From positions 2,852,001 to 2,916,000 of the forward strand of contig NZ_CP019038.1 of the NCBI RefSeq assembly GCF_001941825.1: DNA of 64,000 bases, written 5' to 3'. The first letter of the stretch is position 1. Every line of letters starts with the position of its first letter. Position numbers and translations under genes: made by a program. The notes under the pieces were generated by a model. That model ran no database searches. It was not told the DNA's origin and saw nothing but the letters and a program-made list of their open reading frames with translations. Source of the stretch: Massilia putida (GTDB lineage Bacteria; Pseudomonadota; Gammaproteobacteria; Burkholderiales; Burkholderiaceae_D). Positions 45,853-54,458 of this stretch are shown here, one piece after another.

Positions 45853-48800
45853 ATGGACACCGCCACCCCGCCCCCGGCCCGCGACACCGAACCGCCCCTC
45901 AGGATCGTCAAGATCCGGCGCGACTACAACACATGGGTCGCCGACGAAACCATCGAGGATTATGCGCTGCGCTTCACGCCGCGCTCGTTCCGCAAATGGT
46001 CCGTGTTCCGCGTCGCGAACACGGCGTTCGGCGCCATTTCCTTCCTCGTGCTGGAAGCGATCGGCGGCACGATCGCCGTCAACTACGGCTTCGAGAACGC
46101 GTTCTGGGCCATCGTCGCCATCGGCCTGATCATCTTCGCCACCGGCCTGCCGATCAGCTACTACGCCGCCCACCACGGCGTCGACATGGACCTGCTCACG
46201 CGCGGCGCCGGCTTCGGCTACATCGGCTCGACGATCTCCTCGTTCGTCTACGCGTCGTTCACGTTCATCCTGTTCGCGCTGGAAGCGGCCATCATGGCCT
46301 ATGCGCTGGAGCTGTACTTCGGGCTGCCGCTGTATGTCGGCTACCTCGTCAGCGCGCTCGCCGTGATCCCGCTCGTGACGCACGGCGTGACGCTCGTGAG
46401 CCGCATCCAGATGCTCACCCAGCCGGTCTGGCTCGTGCTGCTCGCGCTGCCCTTCGCCGCCATCGCCGCCAGGCAGCCGGACCTGATCGCGCAACTGGGG
46501 CATTTCGCCGGCCAGCCCGGCACGCACGGTTTCGACATCCTGCAGTTCGGCGCCGCCACCGCGGTCGGCGTCGCGCTCATCACGCAGATCGGCGAACAGG
46601 TCGACTTCCTGCGCTTCATGCCCGAAAAGACGCCGGCCAACCGCGTGCGCTGGCACCTGGGCGTACTGGCGGCCGGCCCGGGCTGGATCGTGCTCGGCAT
46701 GGCGAAGATGCTGGGCGGCGCGCTGCTGGCGCTGCTCGCGATCGAGGGCGGCGCCACGCTCGCGCAGGCCGCCAACCCGAACCAGATGTACCTCGCCGGT
46801 TTTCTCCAGGTGTTCGGCGGCGGCAGCCTGGCCGTGGCGGCGACGGCGCTGTTCGTCATCGTCTCGCAGGTCAAGATCAACATGACGAACGCGTATGCCG
46901 GCTCGCTGGCGTGGTCGAACTTCTTTGCCCGCCTCACGCACAGCCACCCGGGACGCGTCGTCTGGGCCGTGTTCAATGCGCTGATCGCCGTGCTGCTGAT
47001 GGAGCTGGACGTGTTCCAGGCGCTGGAGCAGGTGCTCGGCCTGTACTCGAACGTCGCGATCGCGTGGATCACGGCCGTCGTGGCCGACCTCGTGATCAAC
47101 AAGCCGCTGGGTCTTTCGCCCAAAGGGATCGAGTTCCGCCGCGCCTACCTGTACGACATCAACCCGGTCGGCGTGGGCGCGATGCTGCTCGCGTCGACCT
47201 TGTCGATCGCCGCCTTCGCCGGCCTGTTCGGCGCGCGCGCCCGCGCGTTTTCCGCCTTCATCGCATTGGCGACGGCGCTGCTTGCCGCGCCGCTGATCGC
47301 CTGGGCCACGCGCGGCAAATACTATCTCGCGCGCCCGGTCGCGGGCTCGCCGGCCTCGGCGCGCACGCAGACCTGCTGCATCTGCGAAAAGGAATACGAG
47401 ACCGACGACATGGCGCACTGCCCGGCCTACCAGGGGCCGATCTGCTCCCTGTGCTGCTGTCTCGACGCGCGCTGCGGCGACGCCTGCAAGCCGCACGCGC
47501 GCTTCGCGCAGCAGTGGGAATCGGCGGCGAAGACGCTGCTGCCCGCGTCGATGTGGCCCTACATGACGAGCCGCCTGGGCCACTACCTGCTGCTGATGCT
47601 GACGACGGCGTCATTTCTCGGCGGCCTGCTCGCCCTGCTGTACGTGCACGAACGGGGCGCGCTCGGCGCCGCGGCCAGCCCCGTCCTGGTGGACGCGCTG
47701 CGCCTGACGTTCGTGAAGGTCTTCGGCGCACTCGTGCTGGCCAGCGGCATCGTCGCGTGGTGGCTCGTGCTGACGAGCGAGAGCCGGCGCGTGGCGCAGG
47801 AGGAATCGAACCGCCAGACGAGCCTCCTGCAGCGCGAGATCGAGCTGCACGGCCGCACGGACGCCCAGCTGCAGCAGGCCAAGCGCCAGGCCGACCAGGC
47901 CAACCAGGCCAAGAGCCGCTACATCGCCGCCATCAGCCACGAGATCCGCACGCCGCTGAACAGCATCCTCGGCTACGCCCAGCTGCTCGACAACGACGCG
48001 ACGATTCCCGAACCGCGCCGGCAGGCGATCCGCGTGATCCGGAGCAGCGGCGAGCACCTGCTGTCGCTGATCGAAGGCTCGCTCGACATCGCCCGCATCG
48101 AGGGCGGCAAGTTCAGTTTCGACATCCGCACGCTCGCCTTCCCCGACTTCCTTGGCCAGATCGTCCGCATGTTCGAGCAGCAGGCGCGCGACAAAGGCCT
48201 GGCGTTCCGCTACGAGGTCGACGGCCCGCTGCCCGACTGCGTGCGCGCCGACCGCAAGCGGCTCGGCCAGATCCTGATGAACATCCTCGGCAACGCCGTC
48301 AAGTTCACGGCGCGCGGCGAGGTCGTGCTGCGCGTGCGTTACGCGCGCGAGATGGCGTCGTTCGACGTCCAGGACAGCGGTCCCGGCATCCTGTCCGACG
48401 AGATCGAAAAGATCTTCGAGCCGTTCGTGCGCGGCAGCGCCGGCGGCAGCCCGGGCGCGGGTGGCACCGGCCTGGGCCTGCCCATCAGCCGCATGCTCGT
48501 GCAGTTGATGGGCGGGCAGCTGGCGGTCGACACGACGCCCGGCATCGGCAGCACGTTCAAGGTGCGCCTGCAGCTGCCGCGCGTGCATGCGCCGGCGCGC
48601 GCGCAAGCCGTTCCCGCCTTCGCGCCGGCCGGCTATGCGGGTCCGCGCCGCCGCATCCTCGTCGTGGACAACGAGCGGAACGACCGTGAACTGCTGGTGA
48701 ACATCCTGGCGCCGCTCGGCTTCGACACGATACAGGCCGAGACGGGCGCCGAATGCATAGCCCGCTACGTGCGCGCCGAGCCGCACCTGATCCTGATGGA

Positions 48801-49254
48801 CCTCGCGATGCCCGTGATGGACGGCTGGGAAGCGAGCCGCATCCTGCGCCGCGAACTGGGCTCGGACGTGCCGATCCTGATCGTGTCCGCCAACGCCTAC
48901 GACAAGGGACTCGAGAACCCGGCCGGCATCGCACCGGAAGACTTCATCGTCAAGCCCGTCAACGTGGGCGAGCTGCTGGAACGGATCGGCGCCCGGCTCT
49001 GCCTCGACTGGGTGATGCAGGGCGCGCCCGCGCCGGCGCTCGACGGGCCCGCGCTGCGCTTCCCGCCCGCCGCGCAGCTGGCCGCGCTGCGCGAACAGCT
49101 GGCGCTGGGCTATGTGCGGGGCATCACCCGCCAGCTCGACGCCATCGCCGCGCTCGACCCGCAATACGGCCCCTTCGCCGACATCCTGCGCAAGTTCGCC
49201 GCGCGCTTCGACCTGGAAGCGATGTCGGCCTTCCTCGAACAAGGAACGCCATGA
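45853..49254 (+). CDS. NCS1-type permease / hybrid histidine kinase fusion
   Basis: An 1133-aa membrane sensor. Residues about 1-490 are a 12-TM nucleobase:cation symporter-1 (cytosine/allantoin permease) domain. Residues about 506-542 hold ten Cys (TCCICEKEYETDDMAHC ... CSLCCCLDARCGDAC). Two more membrane helices (about 580-660) and a coiled-coil lead to the kinase: phospho-acceptor His in SHEIRTPLNS near residue 696, N-box NILGNAVKFT, G-boxes DSGPGI and GTGLGLPIS. A receiver domain (about 934-1050) has the phosphorylated Asp in LMDLAMPVMDGW and Lys in FIVKPV; a helical tail follows. Design parallels CbrA (transporter fused to kinase). Its partner is the overlapping response regulator, and the facing operon imports urea, so a nitrogen-compound signal is likely. 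Confidence 0.9.
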   Translation: MDTATPPPARDTEPPLRIVKIRRDYNTWVADETIEDYALRFTPRSFRKWSVFRVANTAFGAISFLVLEAIGGTIAVNYGFENAFWAIVAIGLIIFATGLPISYYAAHHGVDMDLLTRGAGFGYIGSTISSFVYASFTFILFALEAAIMAYALELYFGLPLYVGYLVSALAVIPLVTHGVTLVSRIQMLTQPVWLVLLALPFAAIAARQPDLIAQLGHFAGQPGTHGFDILQFGAATAVGVALITQIGEQVDFLRFMPEKTPANRVRWHLGVLAAGPGWIVLGMAKMLGGALLALLAIEGGATLAQAANPNQMYLAGFLQVFGGGSLAVAATALFVIVSQVKINMTNAYAGSLAWSNFFARLTHSHPGRVVWAVFNALIAVLLMELDVFQALEQVLGLYSNVAIAWITAVVADLVINKPLGLSPKGIEFRRAYLYDINPVGVGAMLLASTLSIAAFAGLFGARARAFSAFIALATALLAAPLIAWATRGKYYLARPVAGSPASARTQTCCICEKEYETDDMAHCPAYQGPICSLCCCLDARCGDACKPHARFAQQWESAAKTLLPASMWPYMTSRLGHYLLLMLTTASFLGGLLALLYVHERGALGAAASPVLVDALRLTFVKVFGALVLASGIVAWWLVLTSESRRVAQEESNRQTSLLQREIELHGRTDAQLQQAKRQADQANQAKSRYIAAISHEIRTPLNSILGYAQLLDNDATIPEPRRQAIRVIRSSGEHLLSLIEGSLDIARIEGGKFSFDIRTLAFPDFLGQIVRMFEQQARDKGLAFRYEVDGPLPDCVRADRKRLGQILMNILGNAVKFTARGEVVLRVRYAREMASFDVQDSGPGILSDEIEKIFEPFVRGSAGGSPGAGGTGLGLPISRMLVQLMGGQLAVDTTPGIGSTFKVRLQLPRVHAPARAQAVPAFAPAGYAGPRRRILVVDNERNDRELLVNILAPLGFDTIQAETGAECIARYVRAEPHLILMDLAMPVMDGWEASRILRRELGSDVPILIVSANAYDKGLENPAGIAPEDFIVKPVNVGELLERIGARLCLDWVMQGAPAPALDGPALRFPPAAQLAALREQLALGYVRGITRQLDAIAALDPQYGPFADILRKFAARFDLEAMSAFLEQGTP

Positions 49255-50168
49255 ACGACAAACCCTTCGACCGCCATGCCGCCCAGGTGGTCCTGATCGT
49301 GGACGATGTGCCGGAAAACCTCGCCGTGCTGCACGACGCGCTGGACGAATCCGGCTATACAGTACTCGTCGCGAACAACGGCGCCGCCGCGCTCGAACGC
49401 GTGCGCCAGGTCGTGCCCGACGTGATCCTGCTCGACGCCGTCATGCCCGGCATGGACGGTTTCGAAGTCTGCCGTCGGCTGCGCGCCGACATCGCCACGC
49501 GCGCCATCCCCGTCGTCTTCATGACGGGCCTGACGGAGACCGAACACGTGGTCGCCGCGTTCGACGCGGGCGGCACGGACTACGTGACGAAGCCCGTGCG
49601 CCAGAGCGAGGTGCTGGCGCGGATCGCGTCCCACCTGCAGACGGCGCGGCTGATGAACCAGGCGCGCAGCGCGCTGGACGCGTTCGGCAACGCCGTGCTG
49701 GCGGTGACGCCGCACGACGGCCGCATCGTCTGGCAAACGCCGCTGGCGCGCCAGTGGATGCAGCGCTACTTCGGTGCGGACGACGACGGCATCAAAGGCA
49801 CGCCGCCTCAACTGGCGGCCTGGCTGGCGACGGCGGCCGCGCAGCCGCTGGCCGTGATCCGCGGCGCGGCGCGCCTGATCTTCACGGCGACCGACGTGCG
49901 CTCGCCCGAACAATGGATGATCGCGCTGCGCGAGGAATCGGACACGGCGCGCGTACAGGCGCTGATGGCCCTGTTCCGGCTGACGCAGCGCGAGTCGGAG
50001 GTGCTGCACTGGGTCATCCAGGGCAAGACCAACCGCGACATCGGCGACATCCTCGGCATGAGTCCGCGCACGGTGAACAAGCACCTCGAGCACGTGTTCG
50101 AGAAGCTCGGCGTGGAGACGCGGACGGCCGCGGCGACGTTGGCGACGAACCGGATCCGCGCGGCGTAG
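49251..50168 (+). CDS. LuxR-type response regulator
   Basis: A 305-aa regulator. Receiver domain about residues 13-130 with acidic pair VDDV, the phosphorylated Asp near 62 (LLDAVMPGMDGFE) and Lys in DYVTKPVRQ. A middle region (about 140-230) resembles a PAS-like domain (NAVLAVTPHDGRIVWQTPLA). The DNA-binding LuxR domain is at 243-300 (LTQRESEVLHWVIQGKTNRD, MSPRTVNKHLEHVFEKLGV). Start overlaps the kinase stop (ATGA) with AAGGAA upstream. Its stop codon lies 3 bases from that of the convergent urtE. Probable target: the porin-urt operon. Confidence 0.93.
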   Translation: MNDKPFDRHAAQVVLIVDDVPENLAVLHDALDESGYTVLVANNGAAALERVRQVVPDVILLDAVMPGMDGFEVCRRLRADIATRAIPVVFMTGLTETEHVVAAFDAGGTDYVTKPVRQSEVLARIASHLQTARLMNQARSALDAFGNAVLAVTPHDGRIVWQTPLARQWMQRYFGADDDGIKGTPPQLAAWLATAAAQPLAVIRGAARLIFTATDVRSPEQWMIALREESDTARVQALMALFRLTQRESEVLHWVIQGKTNRDIGDILGMSPRTVNKHLEHVFEKLGVETRTAAATLATNRIRAA

Positions 50169-50171
50169 GCC

Positions 50172-50870
50172 TCACACGGCCAGGTGACGCCTGACGTGCT
50201 CACCATCCATCTCGTCCGCCGTCCCGCTCGCGACCACTTCGCCGCGCGACAGCACGACGAACCTGTCCGCCAGCGCCCGCGCGAAATCGAAATACTGCTC
50301 GCACAGCAGGATGCCGATGTCCCCGCGCCCGCGCAGCAGCCGGATCACACGTTCGATGTCCTTGATGATGGACGGCTGGATGCCCTCGGTCGGCTCGTCG
50401 AGGATGATCAGCGCGGGCCGCTGCAGCAGCGCGCGGGCGATGGCCAGCTGCTGTTGCTGGCCGCCCGACAGGTCGCCGCCGCGCCGGCCCAGCATCTCCT
50501 TCAGCACGGGAAACAGTTCGTAGACCTCGCCGCTGATCCGTGACGCTTCGCGGCCGGACAAGGTGGCCATCCCCATCATGAGGTTTTCCTCGACCGTCAG
50601 GCGCGCGAAGATGTCGCGGCCCTGCGGCACGTAGGCGATGCCGCCCGCGGCACGACGGTGCGGTTTCATGCGCGTGATGTCGCGCCCGTTCCACGTGACG
50701 GTGCCGCGGGCGACGGGCAGCACGCCCATCAGGCATTTGAGCAGCGTGGTCTTGCCCACGCCGTTGCGGCCCAGCAGGGCCATGCACTGCCCCTTTCCCA
50801 CCGTCAGCGACACGCCGCGCAGCGTGTGCGACGAGCCGTAGTACTGGTTCAGGTGTTCGACCTGCAGCAT
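50172..50870 (-). CDS. urtE: Urea ABC transporter ATPase UrtE
   Basis: A 232-aa ATPase of the branched-chain amino-acid/urea (HAAT) ABC class. Walker A GRNGVGKTT, signature LSGGQQQQLAIARAL, Walker B LIILDEPTEGIQPSI (the EGIQPS form is typical of UrtE and LivF), then His-switch region. It forms the motor with UrtD. It starts 2 bases after the urtD stop codon and is the last gene of the operon. Confidence 0.95.
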   Translation of the reverse strand: MLQVEHLNQYYGSSHTLRGVSLTVGKGQCMALLGRNGVGKTTLLKCLMGVLPVARGTVTWNGRDITRMKPHRRAAGGIAYVPQGRDIFARLTVEENLMMGMATLSGREASRISGEVYELFPVLKEMLGRRGGDLSGGQQQQLAIARALLQRPALIILDEPTEGIQPSIIKDIERVIRLLRGRGDIGILLCEQYFDFARALADRFVVLSRGEVVASGTADEMDGEHVRRHLAV

Positions 50871-50872
50871 GC

Positions 50873-51661
50873 TTACCTCCCCAGATAGACTTCGATGACG
50901 CGATCGATGGCCTGCACGTCGTCCATGCGGCCCTCGGCCAGCACCGATCCCTCGTGCAGCACGGTGACCTTGCCCTGCTGCGCGATCTCGGCCACGAAAC
51001 CCATATCGTGCTCGACGACCATGATCGAATGCTTGCCGCGCAATTCGTTCAGCAGCTCCGCCGTGCGTGCCGTCTCCGCGTCGGACATCCCCGCGACCGG
51101 CTCGTCCAGCAAAATCAGCTGCGGTTCCTGCATCAGCAGCATGCCGATCTCGAGCCACTGCTTCTGGCCGTGCGACAGCAACCCGGCCAGCCGGTCCTCG
51201 TGACCGTGCAGGCGGATCAGGCGCAGGATCGCGGCGATGCGGTCCTCCTGTTCGGACGTCAGGCGCGCGAACAGGGTCGGGCGCACGCGCTTGTCCATCT
51301 TCATCGCCAGTTCCAGGTTCTCGAACACCGTGTGCTGCTCGAACACGGTCGGGCGCTGGAACTTGCGGCCGATGCCCGCGTGGGCGATCTCGTATTCCGT
51401 CATCTTCGCCAGGTCGAAGGTCTGGCCGAAGAAGGCGCTGCCGGACGTCGGCCGGGTCTTGCCCGTGATGACATCCATCATCGTCGTCTTGCCCGCGCCG
51501 TTCGGGCCGATGATGCAACGCAGTTCGCCGACCGAGATGTCCAGGGTCAACTTGTTCAGCGCGCGGAAGCCGTCGAACGAGACGGTGACGTCGTCCAGGT
51601 ACAGGACGGCGCCGTGGCGCGTGTCGACGCCGTCGCGCTTCATGGTCACGCCTGTGCTCAT
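50873..51661 (-). CDS. urtD: Urea ABC transporter ATPase UrtD
   Basis: A 262-aa ATPase. Walker A GPNGAGKTTMMDVITGKTRP, the typical UrtD stretch IGRKFQRPTVFEQHTVFENL, signature LSHGQKQWLEIGMLLMQEP and Walker B LILLDEPVAGM followed by EHDMGFV. Start ATG overlaps the urtC stop (ATGA). Pairs with UrtE under the UrtBC membrane domains. Confidence 0.95.
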   Translation of the reverse strand: MSTGVTMKRDGVDTRHGAVLYLDDVTVSFDGFRALNKLTLDISVGELRCIIGPNGAGKTTMMDVITGKTRPTSGSAFFGQTFDLAKMTEYEIAHAGIGRKFQRPTVFEQHTVFENLELAMKMDKRVRPTLFARLTSEQEDRIAAILRLIRLHGHEDRLAGLLSHGQKQWLEIGMLLMQEPQLILLDEPVAGMSDAETARTAELLNELRGKHSIMVVEHDMGFVAEIAQQGKVTVLHEGSVLAEGRMDDVQAIDRVIEVYLGR

Positions 51662-52782
51662 GCCGTTTCCTCCTTCGTTGCCACGGCCGCCCGGCGGCCC
51701 GGCAGGATGCGTGCGATGGCCGGCAGCGTACCGAGTATCCCGCGCCGCATGAACAGCGTCACGAGGATGAACAGCAAGCCCAGTGCGAACAGCCACAGGT
51801 CGGGGAACGCCGCCGTGAACCAGCTTTTCAGGCCATTCACGGCGAACGCGCCGAGGATGGGACCGACGAGCGTGCCGCGGCCGCCGATCGCCACCCAGAC
51901 GACCATCTCGATCGAGTTCGCCGGCGACATCTCGGACGGATTGATGATGCCGACCTGCGGCACGTACAGCGCGCCGGCGATGGCGCACAGCACGGCGGAC
52001 AAGGTCCACACGAACAGCTTGAACGCGAGCGGGTCGTAGCCGATGAACATCAGGCGCGATTCCGCGTCGCGCACGCCCTGCAGCACGCGGCCCAGCTTCG
52101 AGCGAACGATCCAGCGGCACAGCAGCAGCGCGCCGGCGAGCAGCGCCAGCGTGGCCAGGTACAGCACGACGCGCGTGCCGGGTGCCGTGATCGGGTGGCC
52201 CAGGATGCGCTTGAAGTCCGTGAAGCCGTTGTTGCCGCCGAAGCCGGTGTCGTTGCGGAAGAACAGCAGCATGCAGGCGTAGGTCATGGCTTGCGTGATG
52301 ATGGAGAAGTACACGCCCTTGATGCGCGAGCGGAACGCGAACCAGCCGAACACGAACGCCAGCAGGCCGGGCACCAGCACGACGAGGAGCATGCAATACC
52401 AGAACCGGTCCGTGAACGCCCAGTACCACGGATAGTCCTTCCAGTCGAGGAAGACCATGAAGTCGGGCAGCACGCTGCCGTAGCTGCCGTCGCGGCCGAT
52501 CGCGCGCATCAGATACATGCCATGGGCGTAGGCGCCCAGCGCGAAGAACGCGCCGTGGCCCAGCGACAGGATGCCCGTATAGCCCCACACGAGGTCCAGC
52601 GCCAGCGCCGCCAGCGCGTAGCACATGAACTTGCCGACGAGGCCCAGCGCATAGCCGGAGACGTGCAGCGGATGCCCGTCCGGAAACGCCAGGTGCAGCA
52701 CGGGCAGCAGGATCGCGGCGAGCGTGCACGCGGCCAGCACGGCCCACGCGCGGCGCGGGAATAGCGATGAGGTACGGTTCAT
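51658..52782 (-). CDS. urtC: Urea ABC transporter permease UrtC
   Basis: A 374-aa inner-membrane permease of the LivM/UrtC family with about ten helices. Characteristic segments are LDLVWGYTGILSLGHGAFFALGAYA (in two pieces), YFSIITQAMTYACMLLFFRN, the ATPase-contact loop GVRDAESRLMFIGYDPLAFKL and GRGTLVGPILGAF. ATG overlaps the urtB stop (ATGA). Confidence 0.95.
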   Translation of the reverse strand: MNRTSSLFPRRAWAVLAACTLAAILLPVLHLAFPDGHPLHVSGYALGLVGKFMCYALAALALDLVWGYTGILSLGHGAFFALGAYAHGMYLMRAIGRDGSYGSVLPDFMVFLDWKDYPWYWAFTDRFWYCMLLVVLVPGLLAFVFGWFAFRSRIKGVYFSIITQAMTYACMLLFFRNDTGFGGNNGFTDFKRILGHPITAPGTRVVLYLATLALLAGALLLCRWIVRSKLGRVLQGVRDAESRLMFIGYDPLAFKLFVWTLSAVLCAIAGALYVPQVGIINPSEMSPANSIEMVVWVAIGGRGTLVGPILGAFAVNGLKSWFTAAFPDLWLFALGLLFILVTLFMRRGILGTLPAIARILPGRRAAVATKEETA

Positions 52783-54386
52783 TCGACGCTCCTGCCCTTC
52801 AGCGCGAACAGGCCCTGCGGGCGGCGCTGGATGAAGACGATGATGAAGACCAGGATGCAGATCTTGGCCATGACGGCGCCCGCCAGCGGCTCCAGGAATT
52901 TGTTGATCTCGCCGAGGCCCAGTGCCCCCAGCACGGTCCCCGCCAGCTGGCCGACGCCGCCCAGCACGACGACCATGAACGAGTCGACGATGTATGACTG
53001 GCCGAGGTCCGGTCCGACGTTGCCGAGCTGCGACAGCGCCACGCCGCCGAGGCCCGCGATGCCGGACCCGAGGCCGAACGTCATCATGTCGATGCGGCCG
53101 GTCGGCACGCCCACGCAATCGGCCATGCGCCGGTTCTGCATGACGGCGCGCACGAACAGCCCGAGACGCGTGCGGTTCAGCACCAGCCACACGGCCGCCA
53201 CGACGATCGCGGCGAACACGATGATGGCGATGCGGTTGTACGGCAGGACCAGGGAGCCGAGCACCGTCACGCCGCCCGACATCCAGGCCGGATTCGCGAC
53301 CTCGACGTTCTGCGCGCCGAACACGGTGCGCACGGCCTGCATGAGCATCAGGCTGATGCCCCAGGTGGCGAGCAGCGTTTCCAGCGGGCGCCCGTACAGC
53401 CAGCGGATCACGCTGCGCTCCAGCCCCACCCCGACCGCGAACGCGACGAGGAACGCGGCCGGTAGCGCGGCGGCGAGGTACCAGTCGGCGGCGCCGGGCA
53501 GGTAGTGGCGGAACAGCGACTGGCACACGTACGTCGTGTACGCGCCGATCATGAGCAGCTCGCCGTGCGCCATGTTGATGATGCCCATCAGGCCGAACGT
53601 GATGGCCAGGCCCAGCGCGGCCAACAGCAGCACGCTGCCCAGCGACACGCCGTAGAACAGGTTGCCGATGATGTCGTTGCGGGTGCCGCGCCGGTCGATC
53701 GCCCGCAGCGCCACCCCGGCGGCGGCGCGCAGGGCGGCATCGGATTCGACATGGCTGCCGTCCGGATTCCGCGCCAGCATCGCTTGCAGTTGCGGACGCA
53801 GGGCCGCATCGCCGCTGTCGGCGAGCGACGCCACGGCCGCCAGACGGCGGGCCGGGTCGGGCGAGCCCAGGTCGGCGCGCGCGACGAGCCGGCGCAGCGC
53901 GACTTGGATGTCCGCATCCGTTTCGCGCGCGAGCGCCTGGCGTAGCAGCGGGGCCTGGGCCGGATCGGCATCCTGCGCCTGCAGCGCGCGCACGGCGGCG
54001 AGCCGCTCATCGCGCGCGGGCGCGAGCAGCGACAGGCCCGACAGCGCGGCCTGCACGGCGCCGCGCAGGCGGTTGTTGACGACGATGCCGTCCACGCCGT
54101 CGGGCACGGGCAGCGCCGCGCCGGTGGCGGCATCCAGCGCGCTGCCGTCGTGGACGATCAGGACCTGGCCGGATGGCGTCGCGGCCAGCTCGTCGTCCAG
54201 CAGCGCCTGCAGCACGCGGCGCGCATCGAGGCTGCCCGTCGCCGCGATGCGGGCGACGGCGGCGACGCGGGCATCGGGATCGTCTCCCGCGAGCGGCTGC
54301 AGCAGGGCCGGGTCAATGGCGGCGTGCGCCAGCGCGGGCAGGCACAGCGCCAGCGCGGCCAGCAGGTGTTTGAAAGTGGGCTTCAT
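52779..54386 (-). CDS. urtB: Urea ABC transporter permease UrtB
   Basis: A 535-aa protein. Signal peptide about 1-22, then a periplasmic helical N-terminal domain (about 25-235) of HEAT-like repeats (RLAAVRALQAQDADPAQAPL, RRLAAVASLADSGDAALRPQ), usual for UrtB but absent from LivH. The permease domain (240-530) has GLAITFGLMGIINMAHGELLMIGAY in two pieces, ATWGISLMLMQAVRTVFG, AVMQNRRMADCVGVPTGRID and GVGQLAGTVLGAL. Start ATG 54386 gives the signal peptide. It is separated from urtA by 72 bases with a REP hairpin. Confidence 0.95.
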   Translation of the reverse strand: MKPTFKHLLAALALCLPALAHAAIDPALLQPLAGDDPDARVAAVARIAATGSLDARRVLQALLDDELAATPSGQVLIVHDGSALDAATGAALPVPDGVDGIVVNNRLRGAVQAALSGLSLLAPARDERLAAVRALQAQDADPAQAPLLRQALARETDADIQVALRRLVARADLGSPDPARRLAAVASLADSGDAALRPQLQAMLARNPDGSHVESDAALRAAAGVALRAIDRRGTRNDIIGNLFYGVSLGSVLLLAALGLAITFGLMGIINMAHGELLMIGAYTTYVCQSLFRHYLPGAADWYLAAALPAAFLVAFAVGVGLERSVIRWLYGRPLETLLATWGISLMLMQAVRTVFGAQNVEVANPAWMSGGVTVLGSLVLPYNRIAIIVFAAIVVAAVWLVLNRTRLGLFVRAVMQNRRMADCVGVPTGRIDMMTFGLGSGIAGLGGVALSQLGNVGPDLGQSYIVDSFMVVVLGGVGQLAGTVLGALGLGEINKFLEPLAGAVMAKICILVFIIVFIQRRPQGLFALKGRSVE

Positions 54387-54410
54387 GGCATATCCAGTCA
54401 AATCAACACG

Positions 54411-54437
54411 CCGCTCCCGCTTTCGCGGGAACGACGG
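54411..54437. repeat. REP-like hairpin between urtA and urtB
   Basis: CCGCTCCCGC-TTTC-GCGGGAACGACGG; right arm identical to that of 29486-29498. Lying after urtA, it may protect the urtA mRNA end and allow more binding protein than permease. Confidence 0.65.
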
Positions 54438-54458
54438 CTTTTGAATGCGGGGGCGACC

